From assembly GCA_015657535.1 (NCBI GenBank), contig JADHZB010001228.1, positions 1 to 18,243 on the forward strand: a stretch of DNA of 18,243 bases, read 5' to 3'. Of the stretch, positions 1 to 8,842 are shown piece after piece. The stretch's first letter is position 1; every line of letters begins with the position of its first letter. Position numbers and translations under genes: made by a program. The notes below the pieces were generated by a model. That model was not told the origin of the DNA. It saw only the letters and a list, made by a program, of their open reading frames with translations, and did no database searches. The DNA comes from Nephromyces sp. MM_2019 (lineage: Eukaryota; Apicomplexa; Aconoidasida; Nephromycida).

Positions 1-125
1 GCACACACATATATGGTAGAGATGAAGACACGCACACACATATAGTGGAGGTAAACACACACAAATATATAAGGCATAGCCAACAAGCACACATACGGTA
101 TAGCCAACACACGCTAGCAGCTAAC
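1..125 (-). other. Start of intron 3 of the MRS2-like gene, with short tandem repeats
   Basis: After the codon CAG at 128-126 the minus strand reads GTTAGC, a donor in phase 0, followed by in-frame stops. As printed, the segment holds two imperfect repeats: a roughly 30-bp CGCACACACATATA-containing unit at 1-50, and a roughly 28-bp unit containing TATAGCCAACA at about 75-115. The next exon is outside the window. Confidence 0.6.
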
Positions 126-2386
126 CTGATCTAACTCTTGATCAAAATACTCCAACAAAATCTGAAGATCTGGATTAGGATACTCATTCTGCTTACAAGA
201 AGGGGTAAGCGCACAGGCACCAGGTGTATAGCAAGGTGTAATAGCTAGCAGGCATAACACACACCAGAAGAGAGAGCAGAAAATGCACACACACAGCACA
301 TCGTGGCAGCAATATAAATCCTATGCACACACAAAAATGGAAGCAAAACATTGAATGCAACATACTGAATGCAACACCCTCTTACACACACCTTCACACA
401 CACACTTCGAGACGCACACCACCAGACACACAACATACAAATACTAACTTTTCTGTCTGCTTCATAGAGAGCAGGGTTCCTGTAGTACTTCGTCAGCTCC
501 ATGTGCTTTAGACCTTCAGGATCAGCTATTAGCTCGTTGAAAGCCTTATCAAATGCTCGCACACGATCTTCATATAAGCCTATAGGCTGCTTAAGATTAT
601 GAAGATCCTCCATAATCTCTAAGCTCTGTAACTTGCGCACTTTAACTCTACTTTCTATCTCGTCAAACTGATCCTCTAAGAAGAGTATGTCTGCAAACAC
701 AAAAAAACGCACACACACACGCATACTCCAGATCCAGCCTTTTAGGGAGCCGAGAAAGCTTTATGCAGGGCAAAAGGTCGACGAAGTCTTTGAAGATGAA
801 AGAGGGGAAACAACACACAGAGGAATCCTCTTCAGAGTGTGAGGTGGGGCGGTTAGCATGCACAACATCTTCACAATGAGGCAACAAGCGAGAAAGAATC
901 GCAAAGCAGCCCTACAGAATCTTCAAATCTCAAAGATAAGAAGATCTGCAACTACACACACGCACATAGGGGGGCGCTGCTTCTTTAGGCGTAACTCTTC
1001 CACATGCACACAGCCCCCAAAACACTTTAATAAACAGTTAATCCTGGCAACACTCAAACCTTCCAGGTGACACACATCTTCCGACTAAACTAGAGCTTCG
1101 CAAAGGCCAACCCCACAAAGCCAAATCTCGCCACTTCACACACATCTCCACCACTACTCCCACACACGCAAAACTTAACTCCACTCATACACGCAAACAC
1201 CTCACCTTCACCCACATACATAAACCACCACGCCCCTCATCATACCCCATTCACCTGCGTTCAACTGCTCAAAAGCAGCGGATATAATACACTCCAAAGC
1301 AAAGAACTCAAAGGGGTTGATGCTCGTTTCCCGCTTCGCATTCACATCAACCAGTGAAGCATGCCGTAAGAACAAGTCAGTAAGCCTAGTGAGCTGTTCA
1401 ATGAGGCCATCAGCCTTGAGTTCTTCAACCACCAGCAGCAACACACAGTCGTGAAGCACAAAGCACGTCACTGGGGGTAAACACACAACAATACAGTGCC
1501 TTCTCACCTCCAAGCCTGGAACCTGATGAACATCAGTGAAGACTTGCCTGCAGTCACGGTAAGTCAGGATTCCACCTCTAAACTCGGCAGCACTATAGTC
1601 TGCTGAGTTGTGTGTGTGCACCTTGTGAAGTAACTGCGCCGCCTGCCACTCGTGTATCTTGTGTGTCCCGTGGGAAATCTCAATGACTACATGCTTCCTG
1701 AGCTTGCTTCGACCAAGAAGGCGAAGCTGAGAATGCACTGAGCTCTTCTTCGGTACATTGTGTGTGAAAAAGGAGCTCGTTACACTCAACCTAGGGCTAG
1801 AGTAACTAAGTTTGCCATGGAGATCTTCTGGATAAATCAGCTGCTCCAACTCTAGGTTATCAGAAGATAATTTATGTGGCCCAAGGTGTTGCGTGTGTGT
1901 TCCGGTTTCTAGATTATCAGGATATAAGATACAAGGCCCACCATTCACCTTAGCGCGTGTGTGTGCGTTGCTAGCCTTGTGCTTCTGGGAGCTAGAAGAA
2001 CTTACTTGAGACATACCGGCAGTGCTTTTGAAGGCTTTTTGAAGGTAATATGAGGGTTTGCCGGGGCGGGGATCTTCAATAACTGTGGATAAGACTTGCT
2101 GGGAAACTTTAGCAGTAATATCACTGGCAGACTGCGGGGAGGGGAGTGTGTGTGCATCGTCTGTGAGAAATAGAGGATCGGAAGGCGGGAGAAAATCATC
2201 CCCTCTTTGGGGGGGGGTTGGGTGGTTCTCATGCTCTGAAAGCGCTCTTATCCGAGAAGAGGGGGTATCTGAAAGCCTCCCTGGGAGGGTGGGGAGAGCT
2301 CCTTCTTCCAATGAGCTTCCTCTTTGCTTCTCTAGGAGCCTCTCAATCGGCTCGGTATACAACTCGAAGTTGTGATTTGAGGACAT
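126..2386 (-). CDS. CorA/MRS2-family magnesium transporter, 3' end missing
   Basis: Three exons are joined on the minus strand: 2386-1255, 690-449 and 188-126. Phases agree at both junctions (phase 1, then phase 0), giving 479 residues before the edge. The ATG at 2386 opens a low-complexity N-terminus of about 230 residues. The family's N-domain follows: YRDCR near residue 276, then RRHCIVV and LHDCVLLLV where MRS2 proteins have the beta-strands R..AILV and the adjoining L strand, and then PFEFFALE at 358-365, which matches the family's PFEFRALE. Exon 2 holds the long helix (LEDQFDEIESRVKVRKLQSL, later DRVRAFDKAFNELIADPEGL), and exon 3 holds PDLQILLEYFDQ, the counterpart of EELEMLLEAYFMQ. Known of the family: pentameric Mg2+ channels, usually of mitochondrial, plastid or vacuolar membranes. 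The two transmembrane helices and GMN motif must lie past position 1 and were not seen. No clear targeting peptide is visible. The family call is confident; orthology and location are not. Confidence 0.85.
189..448 (-). other. Intron 2 of the MRS2-like gene
   Basis: On the minus strand it runs from GTTAGT to TGTAAGCAG, 260 nt, phase 0 on both sides, with TG-rich sense sequence. Removing it joins LYEADRK to NEYPNPDLQ, the variable linker between the two conserved helices in this family. A further tiny exon inside is not excluded, but none is needed. Confidence 0.75.
691..1254 (-). other. Intron 1 of the MRS2-like gene
   Basis: On the minus strand it begins GTGAAT after GCAG and ends TTTGTGTTTGCAG, 564 nt. 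The splice joins a lone G to AC, giving Asp, and keeps the frame between AAFEQLNA and ILFLEDQF. The acceptor is preceded by TG- and T-rich sequence. Short open stretches inside it match nothing I know and look like intron sequence. Confidence 0.8.
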
Positions 2387-2672
2387 TTTGGGGGGGTGGG
2401 GGGCTGGGGGGTTGAGGTAGTAGGTAGAAGATGGGGTTTCAGTTTTCTAATCCAATAAGGGGGTTTTCGTGTGTTGCGCTAACAACATGGAGACATGTAG
2501 TCAAAGATCTTCCTCGTATAAGGGCTTGGAAGGGGGTGATCAAAGAAGATACTTCTCATGTGTAGGATGAGGGAGCAAAAGATTTCCGAGGGGGAGAAGA
2601 TATGCTTTAGGGGGGATTTGAGGCTGCTACTACAGGAAGGGGGGGTTAGAAAAACTAAAATAAAGTGAAGTC
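2387..2672. other. G-rich upstream flank of the MRS2-like gene, no gene seen
   Basis: Immediately upstream of the ATG the sense strand is a run of C tracts (G tracts as printed, 2389-2414). This could be leader or promoter sequence. Further on there are only short open frames made of purine-rich sequence. I see no recognisable TATA box or other promoter element. Confidence 0.4.
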
Positions 2673-3017
2673 TCAGCATTGAATAACACATTGATTGCAG
2701 CGTAAAGCTTTTGCCATACTTTCACTGCATGTGCGTGTGTGCGTGCTTCCTCCATGCCTGTATGAGAGTGTGTGATAAAATGCCAGAAAACATCTCCCAT
2801 TCACATTCCTGTATCTTTGTAGCAACAAAAACACCGCAAACTTCTGTGTGTGCACACACAAGGCAAACTTGCATTGTTTTTCAAAAGTAAACAAACAATT
2901 CTTTAAGTTAAGAGTGCAGAGAGTCACACATTGCCGAAGGGGGGTGGGAGAGCCGGAAAAAATTGGAGAGATGAAGCTAGAGATAACTAGATACAAAGAG
3001 AGAGAGAAATGAGACAT
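2673..3017 (-). CDS. Small cysteine-rich open frame, unknown, doubtful
   Basis: An ATG at 3017 opens a 114-codon frame to a TGA at 2673. It encodes about ten Cys, for example CVTLCTL and NQCVIQC, with a hydrophobic start. It contains a TG/CA microsatellite translated as CVHTQ and resembles no family I know. It lies upstream of the MRS2-like gene on the same strand, so it could be leader or intron sequence of that transcription unit. Chance openness is quite possible. Confidence 0.15.
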   Translation of the reverse strand: MSHFSLSLYLVISSFISPIFSGSPTPLRQCVTLCTLNLKNCLFTFEKQCKFALCVHTQKFAVFLLLQRYRNVNGRCFLAFYHTLSYRHGGSTHTRTCSESMAKALRCNQCVIQC

Positions 3018-3703
3018 ATCCACATATAACTAGAGCTCTATATCTACAGAGAGTGCAATAAAGAAGAAGAAACAGAGGAACAGAAAGATACACACAAACA
3101 AACCTACAAAGCTACCAGGTGCCAATACATCATACTCTCTCGTTCGTCATGCTTCTCCTAGCCTCCTCTTTGAAAAGAAATCAGCTCGCTATGCACACAC
3201 GCTGATGATACTCCACAAGGTTAGCACCCATACAATCACTAAGAAACCTAACTTACTACCATCCAAAGCATTCTGGCCAGAGGCTGCCCAATGCACTTTC
3301 ACATTCTAACCTGCCTCTACAAGTAGGCCTATAGATACTCAACACACACGCACACACACACTTCTTCCAGGTGGCTTTATACAATATTTACTCCCATATT
3401 TCTACACACTCTCTCACAAACTATTGTGTGCGGCTCGTTTGTCGACGATTTGGGTGTGTATCATTTCGTGAAGAAGAATTGTCCTGACTAGGATTTCGAC
3501 CATCAAACAGCTGTCGATGCGTGTGTTAAATCTTGGATATGCACAGCCACAATACAACAAAACTATTCACTCAGACGTAGCAAACATGAAGAATATCTCA
3601 GAAAGGAAGCTAGGGCCTTCCTCTTGTCTATTAGTCCGATGCGATTGATAGAGAGAAACGTGTTGGCAAGGAAGAAGCGTTTGAGATAGTTCCCACACAA
3701 AAT
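3018..3703. other. Non-coding stretch with CA-rich simple sequence
   Basis: No open frame worth reporting. It contains purine-rich AGAGAGA sequence near 2997-3010, scattered CACACA runs (for example 3341-3361), and otherwise unique sequence of mixed composition. No RNA gene was recognised. Confidence 0.4.
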
Positions 3704-4060
3704 ATTTAGATCAAACACAGGCCGTCACGCCAAAGCGTTTCACACACGCAAGACAGGGGTGAAACACCGGTTTACACTTAGAAGCGTCTCACACACATAC
3801 AAGACACACATACAAGATTTAGATCAAACAAAGGCTGACACGCCAAAGCGTTTCACACACGCAAGACAGGGGTGAAACACCGGTTTACACTTAGAAGCGT
3901 CTCGCACATAAACAAGGCACACACTCAAACTACTTTGTCACAAAGAAGCGTTTCACACACCTTCACATACACACATAACTCACACAAGACCTAGATCAAA
4001 CATTAGCTTTCACGCAATAGAGTCTCACACACTCAAACTACTTCATCACTTAGAAGCGTC
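3704..4060. repeat. 113-bp tandem repeat with degenerate further copies
   Basis: ATTTAGATCAAACA starts at 3704 and again at 3817, and the next roughly 85 bp are nearly identical, giving a 113-bp period. Each copy contains GCCAAAGCGTTTCACACACG, then GGTGAAACACCGGTTTACAC and AGAAGCGTCTC. The core AGAAGCGT recurs at 3673, 3780, 3893, 3944 and 4052, and a weaker copy with TAGATCAAACATTAGC is at about 3992. Within a unit GTTTCAC and GTGAAAC form a 7-bp inverted repeat. Function unknown. Confidence 0.85.
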
Positions 4061-4287
4061 GCATGAGCTTTCACACACACTAACTAATTTTCTTCTTCTA
4101 GGAATCCACTTTCTCTCATTCTACATACCACCTTTTCTCTGTTTTTTTCCCCAAAACAACAAGAAGATGCGGTTATCACATAATGTTATAACAATAAAAA
4201 ATATATCAACTGAAATGACAAAAACAGTAGATTTATTTGCCTCTGCATTTTTCTTCCCCTAAACTTTCGCTATTTTTAAGGCCTTAA

Positions 4288-4908
4288 ATTAGATGTTTTT
4301 TCTCGAAAAATCACAAAGTTGTGTCAAGGTTCCTTCCTCTCACACGCACGGTAGGAGCTCATCAAGAAATAACACATAAAGCTCTTGAAATTATCTTCAA
4401 TTTACTCCTATTATACGCCCCATCTTTAGTGTACGGTAGAAAAGCGTCTGATATCTCAAGCGAATCCAAACCGAGGTTTCTCCCATTTTTAGATGCAATT
4501 ACACTGATCACCGGGGGGGGTATGATGGGTTCAACTGCGGAGGGTGGGAGAATTTCTCAAATTTGGTGTGTGTATCCGTGGGGAAGGTGGGTGATATGAG
4601 CGGGGGTGGAGGGGCTTGTCAATGGGCAAAGGGTATGTCGCAGGGGTTAGGTGGGGTGTGAAGGGGGTGTGCGTGTGTGGTGGTGCTTCGTCCTCGGCCA
4701 CGCAAGGTTTCAACACCTACTCCTTGTATCCAACCTCGGAATCGCCACTACAACTCCGTGGCTATATCAGTCGACTATAGGAACTCTCACCACATGCTTA
4801 TTTACTCTTGCACTCACTACAAGCATGCTTATCTGCAAGATCCCCACTCTGTCCCACCAGCTAGGGCTAAGAAGCAACGAATTACCAACACTTTATTGCT
4901 GTATCTAG
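4288..4908 (+). CDS. Possible two-exon gene, unknown product
   Basis: A frame open from 4288 has balanced codon use and reads like a helical protein (THKALEIIFNLLLLYAP, then KPRFLPFLDAITLITGG). A TG-rich stretch follows that could be an intron from GTGTGT at 4566 to CGCAAG at 4706. The phases fit and would join SQIW to FQHLLLVSNLGI, then a hydrophobic segment (LTTCLFTLALTTSMLI) and a TAG at 4906-4908. A second frame, 4707-4988, is also open across the same second segment, so the reading is ambiguous. No ATG start is assigned and I do not recognise the family. Confidence 0.3.
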
Positions 4909-5149
4909 AGTTAACACGGTTCAGTTCCCTTTCCCGCACACAAAAGGGGAAGCAACATATATTTTTAGCAAAGCAACACAATTCTTAATAATTCGACTTT
5001 CAATGCACTCTGTGACTAGGTTGCCACCGAAGCAACTGACACAACCCTCCTGCCCTAAGCTTAGAGTACCAAAGAGGTATTTCGTTCTGTGAGGAGTATA
5101 TTCGTTGACTTTCTAGGCCAGAGCAATGTCGCCCCAAGCGAAATACGAA

Positions 5150-5310
5150 CCAGGTGGTAACAGTCTGTGTGTGGTGTCTGGTAGTAACAGCTTGTGTGTT
5201 TTATGGTGAAGGTGTGTGGCAGTAAAGGTGTGTACATAGACGCTTGGTATGGTGTGTGTGTGGTGATACATATAATGAATACCAATCAATAGAGTGTAGT
5301 GGTGTGTGCT
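5150..5310 (+). repeat. TG-rich degenerate repeat
   Basis: Imperfect copies of GGTAGTAACAG followed by TGTGTGT, with GGTGTGTG interspersions, as printed. By analogy with the introns of the two recognised genes this could be an intron of a plus-strand transcript, but no exons are established around it. Confidence 0.5.
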
Positions 5311-5442
5311 GCTGACTTTCATAGAGATTTTGAGGCTTCGAAAGGTAGGATGATGAAGTAACGTATAGAGAATGTCCAACTCTGCATCCCCCCCAAAGTA
5401 AAATGTACGCACACGTGCACACACACCCAGGAGTCCTGACAT

Positions 5443-5676
5443 TCATCTCTCTGATATCTTTGTAGCTATAATGTATGAGGATGGGCCTTTAAAGGTTGGG
5501 CACCAGCTAAGTGTATAAGATAAAAGCTTATCGCCAAGAGAATGATGACTTGTTACTTGATGTGTATCTGCGTGAGAATTCTTACGTTCGTGTGTGGGCG
5601 CGAAGTTTTTGCTATTTTCTGTGAGATATTCCATCTCTTTTTTGATTACAAGAGGAATTTTCTCTTTTTTCAACAT
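5443..5676 (-). CDS. Small ATG-started open frame, unknown
   Basis: Minus-strand ATG at 5676 with TAG AAA just before it, 77 codons, TGA at 5445-5443. The start is Lys-rich (MLKKEKIPLVIKKEMEYLTE) and the end reads GDKLLSYTLSWCPTFKGPSS. The same frame continues past the single TGA into protein-like sequence (AELDILYTLLHHPTFRSL, about 5380-5330), so this may be one exon of a longer or broken gene. No family recognised. Confidence 0.25.
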   Translation of the reverse strand: MLKKEKIPLVIKKEMEYLTENSKNFAPTHERKNSHADTHQVTSHHSLGDKLLSYTLSWCPTFKGPSSYIIATKISER

Positions 5677-5696
5677 TTTCTAGAAGTGAATATTAC

Positions 5697-5775
5697 CTAG
5701 AGATAACTAGAAACATAGAAACACCTAAAAATCCCTAGAGATAACTAGAAACACCTAGAGATATCAAAAGATAAC
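5697..5775. repeat. CTAGAGATAACTAGA motif cluster
   Basis: Exact copies of CTAGAGATAACTAGA at 5697-5711 and 5735-5749, with a partial copy at 5755 and looser ones to about 5775. Another exact copy lies far away at 2977-2991. The motif has CTAG at both ends of a 14-base core. Function unknown. Confidence 0.7.
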
Positions 5776-5776
5776 C

Positions 5777-6350
5777 AGAGATAGCGAAAATTGATGAGTT
5801 CGGTTTTTGTAGACAACACAGAAACTCCTGGTATACGGCAAGTTCCCATGGTCACCTATGCTAGTGAAGGTCTTTTTCAAGGCTGAAATTTGTCGGAAAT
5901 TGCCGTTTTCTTCTACCAGATGCCCTGGAAGGCTGAAAGAAGTCAGTTGGAAAGTCTGAAGAACTCATTTACAATGAATAGCCAAAGCTCTATGGATATC
6001 AAACAACCCTCCTATTTGGAAATTTTATGTGGAAAGCTTTTTTCTTGTGCTATAAGGATCGAATAAATCAGATATGAAGTTATGACTGAGAAATCCTAAT
6101 ATCATAGAGACTATACATCCATAAGCATAGAAATTGGCTTATTAAGCATAAAGTGTGTATATGATTTTATTGTTAAGTGTGGATAAATTTTTGCTGTTAC
6201 CCATAGAAGAGGAATGTGCATCAGTGCAGAAACCGGAGTAGGGAATTTGAGGAGGAAGGAAGTGAATGGATATGATTCTCTTTGCTAAAAAGTGCATGGA
6301 AAAATGCGGTAGAAGCTGTGGCGTTAGCCATGAAGTTATGAAGGTTTTGA
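5777..6350. other. AT-rich stretch, nothing identified
   Basis: No open frame, RNA gene or repeat that I can support. Composition shifts here towards AT-rich DNA with few TG/CA runs. Confidence 0.4.
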
Positions 6351-6455
6351 GTGGCAGACTGGATTTTTGAAATTTTCAGTTTGGGGGGTTCTTGGGTGGC
6401 AGACTGGATTTTTGATATTTTCAGTTTGGGGGAGCTTTGGGTGGTAGAATGCAGT
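6351..6455 (+). repeat. 45-bp tandem repeat
   Basis: Two nearly identical 45-bp units at 6351-6395 and 6396-6440 and the start of a third at 6441. The unit is a multiple of three and open as VADWIFEIFSLGGSW, but the frame has a TGA directly before it and no ATG, so coding is doubtful. Confidence 0.8.
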
Positions 6456-7393
6456 TTTCATCCCTTCAATGCTACTAGAATCACACACTCGATCAGATCA
6501 AAACTCCTCATGTGGTTAGTATTATCCAGCATAAACAGATAAACATTTTTTTCACGGTAGTGAGAGGAAGTTGCTTGCAATTGCAAACTACTTTCTTGCA
6601 GCTCTTGTGTATAGATCACGGCTTTCATTCAGCTAAAGTGTCGTGCGCTATAAAGCTGTGGAAAGGAAGCAAATATTCGACAAAAAAAACCAGCTTTTCT
6701 TGAAGCAATTAGTTGAATTTTTTAGAAGCATTAGAGAAGGCAGGAAGATGCACATGAAGAGGTGCTAAAAAGCGCACAAACATGCAAACTTGCTAACAAG
6801 CAAAAACAACTCGCAAGACGCATATTTTAATCACGCTTTAAGAAATCTTGCAATTTCGCAAACTGAAAAACCAAAATTCCCAGAAGCGCTGATTTTCCTG
6901 CTTTTTTCCCCTCAGCCGTTTCTACGATACAACTTCCCACTTCATAAAACTCTCTTTTCGTCAAACAGTATTTCAGGCGATTAAAGCTACTTTCTCCTTT
7001 TTTAATGATTTTCTCACACAATAAACCCCCAGTTTACCCCCCTCTCACTTTATTGTTGCTTCTAGGCTTTATTTTTATTTCCATTTAATTATTTTTCAAG
7101 GACTTATAGAATGAGCCGACTGAATTTCTTGATAGCAACGGGATTTTTGCAAGGAAAAGAAAGATAATCACCTGAACCACCACCAGTAGCCACTGAAAAA
7201 TTTGCAAAATTTTTTGTTCTATGACTGATACGGGACTGTATGTCATCTCTGTTGATACAGCAAGAATTAAAGCTTCTACATACCATGGTTTTTTTTTATC
7301 AATATACTAATTTTAGTTATACTACAATATGCGCTATAGCGTAGCGCTTAAAAGATATTTTATCGTGAATAAAACAACATAAACTAGATTTCT
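6456..7393. other. AT-rich stretch without a supported gene
   Basis: Several open frames of about 60 codons occur on both strands but none has a convincing start, composition or family. Poly-T and poly-A runs are frequent. Nothing else was identified. Confidence 0.35.
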
Positions 7394-7588
7394 ATGAGAA
7401 ATCTGCTACTAAAATGTAGTCTATGGACTTTAAAGGAGGTGATTTCTGATGCTAGAGAAGCAAGAAAAGCTACCAGAGAAACGGAGATTCTCAAACAAAA
7501 AGCCGATCGCTTTCTTAGTATCACCAAATCAAGTGTGTTGCAAAGAAAAAAACTTTTTTTGCAACACACTCAGTTGGCAAGACAATGA
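7394..7588 (+). CDS. Possible coding segment, helical, unknown
   Basis: An ATG at 7394 opens 64 codons rich in Lys, Arg, Glu and Gln that look like a helical or coiled-coil segment (SDAREARKATRETEILKQKA). The same frame, after three stops within 60 bases, becomes the frame starting at 7649, so both may belong to one spliced or decayed gene. A hairpin at 7532-7570 lies inside the segment. The opposite strand is also open here, which lowers confidence. Confidence 0.25.
   Translation: MRNLLLKCSLWTLKEVISDAREARKATRETEILKQKADRFLSITKSSVLQRKKLFLQHTQLARQ
7532..7570. repeat. Perfect 13-bp inverted repeat
   Basis: AGTGTGTTGCAAA at 7532-7544 and its exact reverse complement at 7558-7570 are separated by 13 bases of A and T runs. 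As RNA or single-stranded DNA it would form a stable stem. It is not followed by features of any RNA class I know. Confidence 0.8.
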
Positions 7589-7648
7589 CTCTTGGAGAAA
7601 TTTCTCCTCCAAGGTTCATAGATATAGTTTTTAAATAGGAAAGTCAAA

Positions 7649-7897
7649 ATGGGGATTATTAGATTGGGGCTTGATTCGCACACACAGCTCAAAAGCCGCG
7701 CACCCTGTTTCAGGCCTTGCGCATCTTGTGAAGCAGGTGAAATCATCCTTTTAAATGGTGAAAATCGTAAAGTTCTGCATATATATAGGAAAGGCGTAAA
7801 CACAAAGTACCAGCAACGTTGCACACACAGAACATCTTATTTGATAGGAATAATAAGGTGTTCTAAACAAGAGGTTGATAATATATCAAACGTTTGA
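7649..7897 (+). CDS. Small ATG-started open frame, unknown
   Basis: Eighty-two codons from ATG 7649 to TGA 7895-7897. It contains CFRPCASCEAGE, whose three Cys could bind metal, and then GEIILLNGENRKVLHIYRK, which reads like folded protein. No family is recognised. It is in frame with the segment at 7394-7588 and could be a downstream exon of it. Confidence 0.25.
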   Translation: MGIIRLGLDSHTQLKSRAPCFRPCASCEAGEIILLNGENRKVLHIYRKGVNTKYQQRCTHRTSYLIGIIRCSKQEVDNISNV

Positions 7898-7914
7898 TAA
7901 AAGAGGAAAAAGTT

Positions 7915-8570
7915 TCACATAAAAGCCTGCTCTAGAAGAAGTGAATTGCAATGACTTTGAGGTATGATAGAGGTGAAGGGTAAAGCTTTAATCTGAGTCA
8001 ACAACTTCCAGTTAAAACCTACAAAAAAGAAAAATTGGACAAAAATAATGTATGCCCCCTCTTGTAGCACACCTGCATCCAGTGTAATCTTAAATAACCA
8101 GCGAAATCCATCCACAGGTCTTGCTGAGGTATTGGCTTAGCCACAGCTTGTGCAGCTACTAGATCCTTTAATAAAGAAAAATTTAAGGCAAAAAAGATAA
8201 AGAAAATCGCGAAATTATCCCAGAAGAAGCGATGCTTTGAGATTACTAGGCGTGTGAGTAACTTCAGTAACAAATTTGTATCAAATCCATCAGAAATTTC
8301 GTAAGTTGCTGAGCTGCAACTCATATGCTTCTTCATGAAAAGAATGGACGAATCTCTCTTTAAAAACCTCACAGATTGGAATGAATGGTTTTAGGCAGCA
8401 TTTTCATGCCAGAAATAGCAAGAAGTTTCTATCTTCTTTTGGAATGCAAAAAATCCAATTAATTTGCCAATATAAAGCAAAATAAAAGAGGATGAAGCTA
8501 AAGAAGAAGTTTCTTTTTTTCAGCTTCTGTGAGTAAAGCTTGACGCAGTAATTTTATATGTGATTCTACC
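7915..8570 (-). pseudogene. Interrupted coding region, unknown family (spliced, decayed or mis-sequenced)
   Basis: On the minus strand, protein-like sequence starts after a TTCTACTTCTAG acceptor-like site at 8571 (VESHIKLLRQALLTEAEKK). It changes frame at a seven-base homopolymer (8514-8520), continues as LYIGKLIGFFAFQKKIETSC, meets one in-frame TAA at 8393-8391, and goes on as YEISDGFDTNLLLKLL and FFWDNFAIFFIFFALNFSLL. A good GT-AG intron fits at 8098-8019 (80 nt, acceptor TTTTTCTTTTTTGTAG, phase 1), leading to NWKLLTQIKALPFTSI and a TGA at 7917-7915. A membrane-like stretch is present. I do not recognise the protein. Choices are a real gene with errors at homopolymers, a gene with very short introns, or a decaying gene. 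Confidence 0.35.
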
Positions 8571-8589
8571 CTAGAAGTAGAATCTATTA

Positions 8590-8830
8590 GCAAAACTTCA
8601 AGACATATATATACGCATATACGCGTGTACATACGGCTATAATTAATTAAAAAGGCAGGCAAATATACATAAATAGATTTGTAAAGGAATATACATATAT
8701 GTTTATTAGCATATATAAACAAAGTAATATACGAATAGAGTAATATAAACATAAAGTAACATACGTATAAAGTACTTTGTTTATATGTGTATAAACAAAC
8801 AAACCGAAATATATACAAACAAGTGTGCAT
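8590..8830. repeat. TATA-rich degenerate repeat
   Basis: Alternating purine-pyrimidine TATATA and TACATA sequence, with imperfect repeats of AAGTAATATACG and AACATAAAGTAACATACG around 8720-8780. Minus-strand open frames across it translate to Tyr/Ile/Leu-rich low complexity and are not believable as genes. Confidence 0.6.
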
Positions 8831-8842
8831 AAACTTTGGCAT

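Noticed and set aside
3704..4060. CRISPR-like array
   Set aside because: The units are contiguous tandem copies without unique spacers, in a eukaryotic context.
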